A stretch of DNA of 64,000 nt, from assembly GCA_014650415.1 (NCBI GenBank), contig BMUX01000001.1, positions 372,001-436,000 on the forward strand. Reading direction: 5' to 3'. The translations under genes were made by a program, and so were the position numbers. Below are positions 18,131 through 26,759 of the stretch, one piece after another. A model generated the notes under the pieces. It made no database searches, had not been told where the DNA came from, and saw nothing but the letters and a program-made list of their open reading frames with translations. The number at the start of each line of letters is the position of its first letter. Position 1 is the stretch's first letter. This DNA is from Streptomyces spiroverticillatus (GTDB taxonomy: Bacteria > Actinomycetota > Actinomycetes > Streptomycetales > Streptomycetaceae).

Positions 18131-21034
18131 ATGAGGCATTCACTGCGGGGGCCTGTTCCGCCGCCGCGGGTCGATCTGGTCGGTCGGGACGAGGAATGCG
18201 ACGCGCTGGTGTCCGCGCTGACCAGCGACGCCGGATCCCGGCTGCTGCACCTGCACGGCGACCCGGGCGCGGGTACGTCGGCCCTTGCCGCGGAAGTGGC
18301 CAGGCAGGCCGGGGAGTGCCTGCGCCTGCCTGTGCACTGGCTGCCGGTGGGAGCGGCGGCCGGAATCCTGCCGCCACTGCCCCTTCTGCGCCTGGCTGCC
18401 CAACTCGACGTCCCGCGGCTCCGGTTGGCCTCGCGATGGAAGCACCTGACGGGCACGGAGGTCGACTCCCTGGACTTCGCAGGGGACCTGGTGCACAGCG
18501 CACTGCGCGAGCGGCCCGCCGTGGTGGTCCTGGACGGGATACCCAACGAGAAGACGGGCGACATCCTGTCGCAACCCTTCCGGCGGACCCGTGCGGTTGC
18601 CCTGTTCACCTCGTACGAGGACTGGCCCTTGGCGGACGAGGGGCTACTCAGCCACGGGGTGCGCCCCCTGCCCGAGCACGCCGTCCGCGAACTCTTCCAC
18701 CGGAAGTGGGACCAAGGGCCGAGCTACGTATACCAGTTGCACGAAGGGTGCGGCGGCCTGCCCGGTTTCCTGCCGCTGGCCAGGTCGGCAAGGCTGTCCA
18801 GCGACTGGATTCCGCCCTCTCGAACGGGCGATCTGCACTACATCGCCCACCGGGCGCTCGAATGGCGGTGCGGGGAACTGCTGAACCTGCTGGAGAAGTC
18901 GGACCGCAAGGAGTTCGACACCCGGTCCCTGGGTCCCCCGGTGATGCGGCACTTGTTCGCCGAACCCGGGGAACGCGTGGAGCCGCTGGTGGCGGAGCTG
19001 CTGCGGGTGGGTCTGGCGCACCCCCTGAGCCCGACCCGGTTCCGGCTGGTCACCGACCGGCCGCGCATCGTCCGCTACACCCCGCCGGACCAGGAGCGTT
19101 ACCGGTACGGACCCACCCGCCTTGCCCGCACCCCCCAGCGCCACCGCCAGCCCCTCCTCGACGCCGCCCACCACCAGGCCCTCGGCACGGCCCATGCCTT
19201 CGACGGCATCGCGGGCGACAACGGGGACGAACCGGCCCCCGACCTCTGGGAGGCTTCCCTGGGCCTGGCCGAGTCGGCGGACGACCACCTCGACCTGCTC
19301 GCCCTCGAATCGGACAGCTGGGAGCCGAACACCCACGAGCTGGCCAATCTGCTGGCCCGCTACTTCGTACGGCGCGGCGACCACCACCGGCTGGCCGCCC
19401 TGCATCTGGTGCGCACCCGGGCCCTGCACCTGCGCGCCCCCGCCTTCCCGCTGTCCCAGTCGACCGCCGCCCGCCAGCTCGGTGCGCCGCTACCGGCCCT
19501 GCGGACCCTCCGCAAGCACCGCCCCTTCACCCAGACCTTCCTGGAACTGGCCTTGTGCCAACGCGACTTGGGCGATCACATCAACGCCCTGCGGACGGTC
19601 GCCGACGGGCTGCGCGAATACCCCGACACACCCGCCCTGCTTAGCCTGAAGGGCGAACTCCTCACCGACCAGGGCCGGTACGAGGACGCCGCCCGCGCCC
19701 TCGACACCGCCATCACCCTGCACAACCGCGAGGGCGGACGGCACGGCCTCGCGGTCGCGAACCTGCGCCGGGGCAGGCTGGGCCTCCTGGCCCCCCGCGC
19801 CATGGACGGCCGTGACACGGAACAGTGGCTGGGCACCGCCCAGTTGGGCTTCGAGGACAGCGGCGACGAGCGGGGCCTCGCCTGGACCGCCACCGCGCTC
19901 GGCCGGCTGAACCTCACCCAGGAGACCTTCGACCGGGCACTGGCCGCGCACCGGGCCACGGAGGACGTCCGGGGCGTCGCCTGGACCCGGTACTACAGCG
20001 CACTGGCCCTCGCGGACTCCACCGCGAGGGGGCCGGTGGGCTCCCGCGAACGGCGCGACGCGGCGCTGCTCCGGCTGACCGAGGCCCTGGAGCTCTTCAA
20101 GAAGCTGGGCGACCGGCTCGGCCAGGCGTGGGCACTGCACCAGCTGGCTGTCCTGCTGCGGGAGCGGGCGGCGGCCGAAGTGCGCCCGGGGTCCGCCATG
20201 GACGCGGACCTCGTGGAGGAGCTGCGGCGCCTGTGGGACCGGGCGTTCCAGCTCTTCATGACCTCGGGCTGCCTGCACGGACAAGCCTGGACCCTGCTGG
20301 AGCAGGGCCTCCACCTGGCCGTCCATGACCAGGACGACCCCGGCCGGGCGCACCGCCTGCTGACCAGTGCCGACGACCTCTTCGCCGATCTCGGCGACAC
20401 CCGGGGCCGGGCCTGGACCACGTACCTCCTGGCCTTGGTGAACAGTCGGATCGACCGCCCCGCCGCGCCGGGACCCGACCCCTCGTTCGGCCCCCTGCTC
20501 CAGCGCGCGATGACGTCCGGTCCCCGCGTCCCCGAGCCCGCCGCCCACGCCACCCCCTCCCACCCCGTCCCCCCGCTCCGCGCCGTACGGGACGTCCTCC
20601 TCCCGTACCCCCTGGGCGACGACCACGAGCCCCCCGCCCCGACGGCTTCCCTGGACGACTCCGACCGCTGCCGCATCGTCCTCGACCTCCTCGACGACGG
20701 CCCCGGCATCCGGCTGCTGCTGCGTGTGGTGCCCGGCCCCCGGCACCCCTGGGCGACCGGCGAGACCCCTTGGCTGACGGCGACCGCCGCGCCCCGCACC
20801 GCCGTGTCCGTCGAACCGGTGGGGGCGACGCTGCGGCCGTCCGCCTCGCCTCGGCACGGTGCCGAGTTCGGGCTCGAACCGCACCGGCCCGGGGTGCACA
20901 TCCTGCGGTTCACCGTGGCGCACGCGGACAGCGGGACCGTACTGCAACAGGTGGAGACGGAGATCGAGCTGCCCGAGTCCGACCGGCCGCACGGCCGCAC
21001 CGGCCCGGTTCCGCACCACGCGGAGAGGACCTGA
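18131..21034 (+). CDS. STAND/AAA-like NTPase with TPR array and C-terminal beta-rich domain
   Basis: 967 residues. LVGRDEECDAL at ~16-26 is the usual entry to an AAA/STAND module. The P-loop reads GDPGAGTS at 43-50 (Thr where Lys is expected), Walker B is VVVLDG near 135-140, and a GLPGFLPLA motif follows near 210. Residues ~390-780 hold many TPR-like helical pairs with repeated GxAWT motifs. The final ~110 residues look like a beta-sandwich of unknown function. GGAGG precedes the ATG. The CHAT protease gene starts 6 nt after the stop, so this is probably its partner: a sensor/regulator controlling a protease. The missing P-loop lysine suggests weak or no hydrolysis. Confidence 0.87.
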   Translation: MRHSLRGPVPPPRVDLVGRDEECDALVSALTSDAGSRLLHLHGDPGAGTSALAAEVARQAGECLRLPVHWLPVGAAAGILPPLPLLRLAAQLDVPRLRLASRWKHLTGTEVDSLDFAGDLVHSALRERPAVVVLDGIPNEKTGDILSQPFRRTRAVALFTSYEDWPLADEGLLSHGVRPLPEHAVRELFHRKWDQGPSYVYQLHEGCGGLPGFLPLARSARLSSDWIPPSRTGDLHYIAHRALEWRCGELLNLLEKSDRKEFDTRSLGPPVMRHLFAEPGERVEPLVAELLRVGLAHPLSPTRFRLVTDRPRIVRYTPPDQERYRYGPTRLARTPQRHRQPLLDAAHHQALGTAHAFDGIAGDNGDEPAPDLWEASLGLAESADDHLDLLALESDSWEPNTHELANLLARYFVRRGDHHRLAALHLVRTRALHLRAPAFPLSQSTAARQLGAPLPALRTLRKHRPFTQTFLELALCQRDLGDHINALRTVADGLREYPDTPALLSLKGELLTDQGRYEDAARALDTAITLHNREGGRHGLAVANLRRGRLGLLAPRAMDGRDTEQWLGTAQLGFEDSGDERGLAWTATALGRLNLTQETFDRALAAHRATEDVRGVAWTRYYSALALADSTARGPVGSRERRDAALLRLTEALELFKKLGDRLGQAWALHQLAVLLRERAAAEVRPGSAMDADLVEELRRLWDRAFQLFMTSGCLHGQAWTLLEQGLHLAVHDQDDPGRAHRLLTSADDLFADLGDTRGRAWTTYLLALVNSRIDRPAAPGPDPSFGPLLQRAMTSGPRVPEPAAHATPSHPVPPLRAVRDVLLPYPLGDDHEPPAPTASLDDSDRCRIVLDLLDDGPGIRLLLRVVPGPRHPWATGETPWLTATAAPRTAVSVEPVGATLRPSASPRHGAEFGLEPHRPGVHILRFTVAHADSGTVLQQVETEIELPESDRPHGRTGPVPHHAERT

Positions 21035-21040
21035 GCCCGT

Positions 21041-22387
21041 ATGCACGAACCGCACTTCACCTCGACTCCCCTCCAGGGCCTGCCCGTTCGCATCCTCCAG
21101 AACCCCAGCGCCGACTTCACCGAACTCGACGGACTCGACTCACCGGGACCCGACCTGGTGGTGTCCTTCACCACCTGGGAGGACCAGGGCGTCCTCGCCC
21201 ACATGCGGGGGCGGGTCCTGCCCGTGCTGCGCAGCGAGCACAGCGCACGGCTCCCGGTGCGGCCCTCCCTGGTCCGGGCCGAGGCGGCCCGGCTGTGCCA
21301 CCAGTGGAACACCCTGCTCGTGCACCACACCCCGCTGGACGCGGACCGGCGACCCGCCGCCGGACGCGCCCCCCAGCCGTACGCCACCCTGCTCGACCTG
21401 CACGACGAGCCGCCCGCCGAACTCCTCGCCATTCTGGGCGAGTTGGCGGACGACGGAGCGGCCCTGCTCTTCGACACGCTGCTCGGCGGCCCGGACCCCC
21501 AGACGGTCCACTTCCGCCGCTTCCTCGCCGAGGCACTGGCCGACGAGGGGCTGCGGGTGCGCTTCGACTCGGACCTCTTCCTGCCGTGGCCCATGCTGTG
21601 CCTGCCGGGACCCCCGCCCACCGGCACGGACGACGCCGCCTTCCGCGCCCTCTTCGCCCGCTTCCTCGGCCACCGCCACCAACTCGACCAGACCGGCGGC
21701 AGCTACCCCCTGCGCCGCCGCACCACCGCCCCCCGCCGCCCCGTCGTCAGCCTCAACCACGACACCGCCCTGGACCGCAAGGGCGAGACCAGAGCCACCG
21801 ACCTTGCCCAACTCCTCGCCAGCGGAACGGAGTTCGTGGAGCGCACGAGTCGGACCGAGCTGCTGGACGCCCTGTCCCGGGAGCACTTCGACGAGCAGTT
21901 GATGTACTTCTGGTGCCACGGCCACTACGTCGACCGCGCCCCCGAACCCCCGCGCCTGGTGATCCGCCTGTCCGACGGCACACCCATCGACGCCCAGACC
22001 GTCGCCCGGCTGCGCCGCCCCATGGGCGAGGTCTCCGCCTTCCGCCCCTTCATCCTGCTGAACGCCTGCCACGCCGCCGGCCCCACCGGCGCCCACGACC
22101 GGGCCGACCTGGGCCGGGTACTGATCCGGGCGGGAGCGAGCGGGGTGCTGGGCCCGCAGATCGAGATGCCCAAGCGGTTCGGCGCGGAGTACGCGCTCGC
22201 TTTCGTACGGGACTACCTCGACGGCACCCGCACCGCCGGCGAGACCGTCCACCACCTCGCCCGCCACTTCGCGGACCGCTACCGCAACCCCCTCGGCCTG
22301 GCCTACGCCCTGCACTGCGGCATGGACAGCCGCCTGGAGCGCGCCCCGGCCCCGTCCCCGGACCACGGCCAGGAGGCGACCGTATGA
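21041..22387 (+). CDS. CHAT-domain caspase-like protease
   Basis: 448 residues. The C-terminal ~200 form a CHAT (caspase HetF-associated with TPR) domain: YFWCHGH places the catalytic His at 293, and LLNACHAAG places the nucleophile Cys at 343. RAGASGVLG at 363-371 matches the conserved strand after it. The first ~230 residues are an unrecognised alpha/beta domain with no clear family. CHAT proteases in bacteria act in conflict systems, where an activated protease cleaves a toxin or effector. It lies 6 nt after a STAND gene and overlaps an alpha/beta hydrolase gene by 4 nt. The catalytic dyad is intact, so activity is expected. Confidence 0.88.
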   Translation: MHEPHFTSTPLQGLPVRILQNPSADFTELDGLDSPGPDLVVSFTTWEDQGVLAHMRGRVLPVLRSEHSARLPVRPSLVRAEAARLCHQWNTLLVHHTPLDADRRPAAGRAPQPYATLLDLHDEPPAELLAILGELADDGAALLFDTLLGGPDPQTVHFRRFLAEALADEGLRVRFDSDLFLPWPMLCLPGPPPTGTDDAAFRALFARFLGHRHQLDQTGGSYPLRRRTTAPRRPVVSLNHDTALDRKGETRATDLAQLLASGTEFVERTSRTELLDALSREHFDEQLMYFWCHGHYVDRAPEPPRLVIRLSDGTPIDAQTVARLRRPMGEVSAFRPFILLNACHAAGPTGAHDRADLGRVLIRAGASGVLGPQIEMPKRFGAEYALAFVRDYLDGTRTAGETVHHLARHFADRYRNPLGLAYALHCGMDSRLERAPAPSPDHGQEATV

Positions 22388-23358
22388 ACGACGCGTACGA
22401 GACCGGCATCATCGACCTCAACGACTTCGGCTGGGCCGTCGAAGACACCCCCCACGGCCCGCGCCCCGTCCCCCACCCCGCCCTCCCCGACTTCTTCGCC
22501 GAGCGGCTGACTCCCCCGCCCGGCGCCACCGACCTCTTCGTGTACGTCCACGGCTGGCAGACCTCCCCCGAGTCCGCCCTCCGGAGCGCCCTGGACCTGC
22601 TGGGGCTGCTCAGGAAGCAGTACGAGGAGCAGCGGGACCTGTACGGGCACCTCGACCCCTTCGAGCCCTGGGTGCTGCTCGTCCGGTGGCCGTCGGCCAG
22701 TTCGCCGGGGCTTCGCGGATACCGGCGGATACGGGACCGGGCGCACCGGATGAGCGACGCGCCCCGGATCCTGGGGCAGCTGCTGGGGTACGTGGACGCC
22801 GGGCGCGGCGATCCCCGCGCGGCCGTGCTGGGGACGCGGGAAGGCCAGTTCCTGCACCTGGTGGGGCATTCCTTCGGGTGCAGGTTCCTGTGCGAGGCCG
22901 TGCAGTGGGCGGCGGATGAGACCACGCTCGGGTGGTCGGCCAGGCCCCGGGACCCGAAGCGGCCGTTCGGCGTCGACAGCATGCTGCTGTTGCAGATGGC
23001 GGCGCCCAGGGACGTCTTCGAGACGACCTTCACGGCGCTGGAGCACGCCCCCGTGCACGGGCCGGTCGTGGCGACGTACGCGCAAAGGGACTGGGCGACC
23101 GGGGTCTGGCACCGGATCGCCGAGAAGCGGGCGGGGGTGGGGAACCAGGGGATCGGCCCGGCGCCCCGCCCCGTGCGGAACATCGCGCTGCGGGGCGCGG
23201 CCGAGCCGTACGACATGGACATGCTCGACCACTGGTTCGTCAGCGTCGACGCCTCGGCGGTCTTCACCGCCGGGCGCGGACCCGCGGGCGCGCACTCCGA
23301 CCACCTGGGGCCGGAGTCCGCGCACCTGCTGCTGACCCTGGCGGACTACTCGCGCTGA
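22384..23358 (+). CDS. Alpha/beta hydrolase, putative effector of the CHAT locus
   Basis: 324 residues with an alpha/beta-hydrolase core: oxyanion strand YVHGW at 54-58 and nucleophile elbow GHSFG with Ser163. A His near the C-terminus (AHSDH) could complete the triad. The fold resembles DUF900-type serine hydrolases or lipases. It has no signal peptide. Its ATG overlaps the CHAT stop codon (ATGA), the tightest coupling possible. I infer that it is the substrate or the effector arm of the protease, for example a lipase activated by cleavage, but a simple accessory role cannot be excluded. It converges with the small membrane-protein gene, overlapping by 13 nt. Confidence 0.85.
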   Translation: MNDAYETGIIDLNDFGWAVEDTPHGPRPVPHPALPDFFAERLTPPPGATDLFVYVHGWQTSPESALRSALDLLGLLRKQYEEQRDLYGHLDPFEPWVLLVRWPSASSPGLRGYRRIRDRAHRMSDAPRILGQLLGYVDAGRGDPRAAVLGTREGQFLHLVGHSFGCRFLCEAVQWAADETTLGWSARPRDPKRPFGVDSMLLLQMAAPRDVFETTFTALEHAPVHGPVVATYAQRDWATGVWHRIAEKRAGVGNQGIGPAPRPVRNIALRGAAEPYDMDMLDHWFVSVDASAVFTAGRGPAGAHSDHLGPESAHLLLTLADYSR

Positions 23359-23612
23359 GCGGAGTCCTTGGAGAGGGTGGCCTTCGCAGAGGCCTTCTCC
23401 GGGGCCTCCGAAGGAGCGGGCGCGTCCGGATCCGGGGCCTCCTCGAAGGAGACCTTGCCCATGTGCCGGTTCATCGACTTCATCAGCGCCCACACCCCGA
23501 CCGCCAGCGCCGCGAAGACGAGGAAGCCGAGGATTCCCGGAGTCACCTTGTTCTTGTCGAAGGTGTCTGCGGCGAGCGGCACGAACTGAGTCATTGCCTG
23601 GGAGACGTTCAC
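23346..23612 (-). CDS. Small conserved membrane protein downstream of mca
   Basis: 88 residues from the GTG that directly follows the mca stop (TGA then GTG). An ATG at 23594 would give an 82-residue form starting MTQFVPLAAD and may be the true start. One membrane helix (~27-45) is flanked by a short N-terminus and a polar, Glu/Ala/Pro/Ser-rich tail with a KSMNRHMGKV motif right after the helix. The mca-small membrane protein order is, from memory, common in Streptomyces. Function unknown. Confidence 0.8.
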   Translation of the reverse strand: MNVSQAMTQFVPLAADTFDKNKVTPGILGFLVFAALAVGVWALMKSMNRHMGKVSFEEAPDPDAPAPSEAPEKASAKATLSKDSAQRE

Positions 23613-24494
23613 TCAGCCATTGTCGCGGATGCCCGCGAAGAGGTCGCTCTCGGGGAGGGAGGTCGGCACCAGAGCCTTCGCGAGCTCGTAGTCCTCGGTC
23701 GGCCAGACCTCCTTCTGGATCTCCATCGGGATGCGGAACCAGCCGCCGTCCGGGTCGATCTGCGTGGCGTGCGCGAGCAGTGCCTTGTCGCGGATCTCGA
23801 AGAAGTCCGAGGCGGGCACGAAGGTGGTGAGGTTGCGCTCCTCGCGCTCGAACTCGTCCCACCGCTTCAGCCAGTCCCCGTACGGCGACTCCAGGCCGCG
23901 GGCGAGCAGCGCCTCGTGCAGGGCGACCGTGCGCGGCTTGTTGAAGCCCTGGTTGTAGTAGAGCTTCAGGGGCTGCCAGACCGGGCCGAACTCGTCCTCG
24001 GGGAAGGCCGCCGGGTCGGCCGCGCCCTCGAAGGCCACCATCGTGATCTTGTGGGTCATGATGTGGTCGGGGTGCGGGTAGCCGCCGTTCTCGTCGTACG
24101 TCGTGACGACCTGCGGCCGGAAGGCGCGGATGGACTTCACCAGGCGGCCGGCGGCCTCGGTGACGTCCTCCAGGGCGAAGCAGCCCTCCGGGAGCGGGGG
24201 CAGCGGGTCGCCCTCGGGCAGGCCGGAGTCGACGAAGCCGAGCCACTCCTGCTTGACGCCGAGGATCTCGCGGGCCTCGTCCATCTCACGGGCGCGCACC
24301 TCGTGGATGTGCTCCTCGATGTACTTGTCGCCCTGGAGCTTCGGATTGAGGATGGAGCCCCGCTCCCCGCCCGTGCAGGTCACGACGTGGACGTCCACCC
24401 CCTCGGAAACGTACTTCGCCATGGTGGCCGCACCCTTGCTCGACTCGTCGTCGGGGTGGGCGTGCACGGCCATCAAGCGCAGCTGCTCAGTCAA
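23613..24494 (-). CDS. mca: Mycothiol S-conjugate amidase
   Basis: 293 residues, typical of Mca. The PIG-L/LmbE zinc motif HPDDES is at 13-18, and the zinc/base signature of the DEHGGYPHPDH type appears as ENGGYPHPDHIMT near 130. The enzyme cleaves mycothiol-toxin adducts to release a mercapturic acid and GlcN-Ins, a detoxification step unique to actinobacteria. The start is a rare TTG at 24494 preceded by GAGGAA at suitable spacing. The next gene begins at its stop codon. Confidence 0.96.
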   Translation of the reverse strand: MTEQLRLMAVHAHPDDESSKGAATMAKYVSEGVDVHVVTCTGGERGSILNPKLQGDKYIEEHIHEVRAREMDEAREILGVKQEWLGFVDSGLPEGDPLPPLPEGCFALEDVTEAAGRLVKSIRAFRPQVVTTYDENGGYPHPDHIMTHKITMVAFEGAADPAAFPEDEFGPVWQPLKLYYNQGFNKPRTVALHEALLARGLESPYGDWLKRWDEFEREERNLTTFVPASDFFEIRDKALLAHATQIDPDGGWFRIPMEIQKEVWPTEDYELAKALVPTSLPESDLFAGIRDNG

Positions 24495-24614
24495 GATCTC
24501 GTTCCTCGGTGATCCGGGCGCCCTCGGTGTCTGCGGCGCAATGTGCGGCTCTTATAGTGACCGAACCGGGGGCGGGAAATATTCCTGGCCCCTGCGCATC
24601 CGGAGGATCACAGC

Positions 24615-25064
24615 ATGAACGCGGTACGTGACGGCGCTCCCGGCGGGACCCCCTCGGGCTCGTCCTCCGGTGCCCCCGAGGGGCGGTACGGCCGTTCCGC
24701 CGACGCCCGCGCGGACCGCAAGCTGAAGATCATCGGCTCGGTGCTGGGCGTACTGCTGCTCCTGCTGATCGGCTGGATCGGGTACGGGTACATCTCGAAG
24801 CAGGTGATCAGCGCCGAGATGATCAAGTTCGACCTGAACTCCTCGCAGACCGAGGTCCGGGTGCACCTGGAGATCCGCAAGGACGCCGACGCCACCGGCA
24901 CCTGCACGGTGCGGGCCATCGCCGAGAGCGGGGCCGAGGTCGGGCGCAAGGACGTACGGATCGACCAGAAGGGGCAGACCCGGATCGACGAGATCTATCC
25001 GATCCGTACGACTGCCAAGGCGACCAGCGCCGAACTGCTGAGCTGCACCGCCGACGGCCAGTAG
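24615..25064 (+). CDS. DUF4307 single-pass membrane protein
   Basis: 149 residues. A Gly/Ser/Pro-rich N-terminus (~1-36) is followed by one membrane helix (~38-60) and an extracytoplasmic ~90-residue beta-rich domain, which matches the actinobacterial DUF4307 family. One Cys pair (TCTVR and SCTADG) could form a disulfide. GGAGG precedes the ATG. It lies between the divergent mca and the co-oriented greA, the usual Streptomyces order. Function unknown. Confidence 0.88.
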   Translation: MNAVRDGAPGGTPSGSSSGAPEGRYGRSADARADRKLKIIGSVLGVLLLLLIGWIGYGYISKQVISAEMIKFDLNSSQTEVRVHLEIRKDADATGTCTVRAIAESGAEVGRKDVRIDQKGQTRIDEIYPIRTTAKATSAELLSCTADGQ

Positions 25065-25264
25065 CCGCACCGGCTGCGGTCAGTGGCCGACCCCGCACCC
25101 CCTGAGTGACCATGCACCGCTGACCTGCGTTGATGCAGTCGTGACGGTTTTGGTTCTCCCCCTGGGGGCATCGAATTGTTAGGCTCGTGGTTTCGCCCGC
25201 CCATGGAGGCACATCCTTTCTGGGTAGGGCGATGCTTTGTTATCCGTAACTTCGAGGAGCACCT

Positions 25265-25762
25265 GTGACCCAGACCAGCGACGAAGTCACCTGGCTGACC
25301 CAGGAGTCGTACAACAAGCTCGTGGAAGAGCTGGAGTACCTGTCGGGTCCCGCGCGCGCCGAGGTCACCCAGAAGATCGCGGCTGCCCGCGAGGAGGGCG
25401 ACCTCCGGGAGAATGGCGGATACCACGCGGCCAAGGAGGAGCAGGGCAAGCAGGAGCTCCGCATCCGCCAGCTCAAGCAGCTCCTGGAGCGCGCGCAGGT
25501 CGGCGAGGCCACGGCCTCCAGCGGCGAGGCCGGTCCCGGCATGGTCGTGAAGATCGCCTTCGACGGCGACGAGGACGACACGATGACCTTCCTGCTCGCC
25601 TCCCGCGAGTACCCGTCCTCCGACATCGAGACGTTCTCGCCGCAGTCCCCGCTGGGTGCGGGCGTGATCGGCAAGAAGGTCGGCGAGGACGCCGAGTACG
25701 AGCTGCCGAACGGCAAGAAGGCCAGGGTCAAGATCCTGGAGGCGACGCCCTACCAGGGCTGA
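25265..25762 (+). CDS. greA: Transcription elongation factor GreA
   Basis: 165 residues. The N-terminal coiled-coil (~10-80) carries the conserved DLRENGGYHAAKEEQ tip, whose acidic residues reach the RNA polymerase active centre to trigger transcript cleavage in backtracked complexes. The C-terminal FKBP-like domain (~90-165) ends with the usual SPLGAGVIGKKVG motif. GTG start with GAGGAG 6 nt upstream. The 200-nt upstream region contains TAGGCT (a possible -10) and a short GTTA-TCCG-TAAC palindrome. A strong double terminator follows. Confidence 0.97.
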   Translation: MTQTSDEVTWLTQESYNKLVEELEYLSGPARAEVTQKIAAAREEGDLRENGGYHAAKEEQGKQELRIRQLKQLLERAQVGEATASSGEAGPGMVVKIAFDGDEDDTMTFLLASREYPSSDIETFSPQSPLGAGVIGKKVGEDAEYELPNGKKARVKILEATPYQG

Positions 25763-25772
25763 GTTCCTCGCG

Positions 25773-25814
25773 CGGAGGCGCCGTTCCCCTTTCGGAGGGG
25801 GGACGGTGCCTCCG
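25773..25814 (+). terminator. greA terminator
   Basis: A long GC-rich inverted repeat with arms of ~18 nt (two mismatches), starting 11 nt after the greA stop and followed by a short T run. Confidence 0.8.
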
Positions 25815-25835
25815 CCGTTTCCCCCCCCGTGAGCG

Positions 25836-25877
25836 AGAAGGCTCCCCGGGACCCGCACGGGTCCGTGGGAGCCTTCT
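25836..25877. terminator. Second hairpin, bidirectional, between greA and the ABC permease gene
   Basis: Arms AGAAGGCTCCC... and ...GGGAGCCTTCT pair over ~18 bp around a tiny loop. It is positioned 13 nt beyond the stop of the minus-strand permease and can serve both convergent units. Confidence 0.8.
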
Positions 25878-25889
25878 GCGCGCCGGCGA

Positions 25890-26759
25890 CTAGACCGCGG
25901 CCTTGCGGTACTTGCGCACCGCCAGCGTCCGGAAGACGACGATGATCAGCAGGGACCAGAGCAGCGAGGCCCACACGGGATGCTGCATGGGCCAGGCCGA
26001 GGACAACGAAGCCCCCGAGTTCCCGAACAACTCCCGGCACGCCTGCACGATGGCGCTGAACGGGTTCCAGTCCGCGACGTGCCGCAGCCACGGGGTCATC
26101 ATGCTGGTGTCCACGAAGGCGTTGGAGATGAACGTCACCGGGAACAGCCAGATGATCCCGCCCGACGTGGCAGCCTCGGGGGTGCGGACGGAGAGCCCGA
26201 TCAGGGCACCGATCCAGGTGAAGGCGTACCCCAGCAGGAGCAGCAGCCCGAAGGCCCCGAGCACCTTGCCCAGGTTGGTGGGTTCGACGGACCCGGTGCG
26301 CCACCCCACCAGCAGGGCGACGGCAGCGAGCACGGCCAGCGTGATGCAGGTCTGCACGAGGTCGGCGACCGTACGCCCGGTCAGGACCGCACCACGGGCC
26401 ATGGGCAGCGACCGGAAGCGGTCGACGAGCCCCTTCTGCATGTCGTCCGCGATGCCCGCGGCCGCTCCCGCCGTGGCGAAGGTGACCGTCTGGGCGAAGA
26501 TGCCCGCCATCAGGAAGTTCTTGTAGACGGTCGGGTCGGTCGAGCCGCCCACGCTCATGGATCCGCCGAACACGTACGTGAACAGCACCACGAACATCAC
26601 CGGCTGGATGATCCCGAAGAGGATCATCTCCGGGATGCGGGACATCCGGATGAGGTTCCGCTTGGCGATGGTCAGTGAGTCGGTGATCGACTGCACCAGA
26701 CCGCCCTTGGGCGTGGGTGCGAGCGACTTGCGTGTCGTCGTCAGGGCGTCTGCGCTCAC
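25890..26759 (-). CDS. ABC-2 type exporter permease (DrrB-like)
   Basis: 289 residues with six hydrophobic segments in the ABC-2 pattern (DrrB/NodJ type): a cytosolic N-terminus of ~45 residues, helix 1 at the IIQPVMFVVLFTYVFGG stretch, and the conserved GLVDRFRSLPMAR loop between helices 2 and 3. GTG start overlapping the stop of the ATPase gene (GTGA), so one exporter of the daunorubicin-resistance type is made from the two genes. The substrate is probably a hydrophobic drug or lipid-like compound; it cannot be read from sequence. Confidence 0.93.
   Translation of the reverse strand: MSADALTTTRKSLAPTPKGGLVQSITDSLTIAKRNLIRMSRIPEMILFGIIQPVMFVVLFTYVFGGSMSVGGSTDPTVYKNFLMAGIFAQTVTFATAGAAAGIADDMQKGLVDRFRSLPMARGAVLTGRTVADLVQTCITLAVLAAVALLVGWRTGSVEPTNLGKVLGAFGLLLLLGYAFTWIGALIGLSVRTPEAATSGGIIWLFPVTFISNAFVDTSMMTPWLRHVADWNPFSAIVQACRELFGNSGASLSSAWPMQHPVWASLLWSLLIIVVFRTLAVRKYRKAAV

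Noticed and set aside
25065-25264. Riboswitch or small RNA before greA
   Set aside because: I could not recognise any known riboswitch core or a stable conserved fold.
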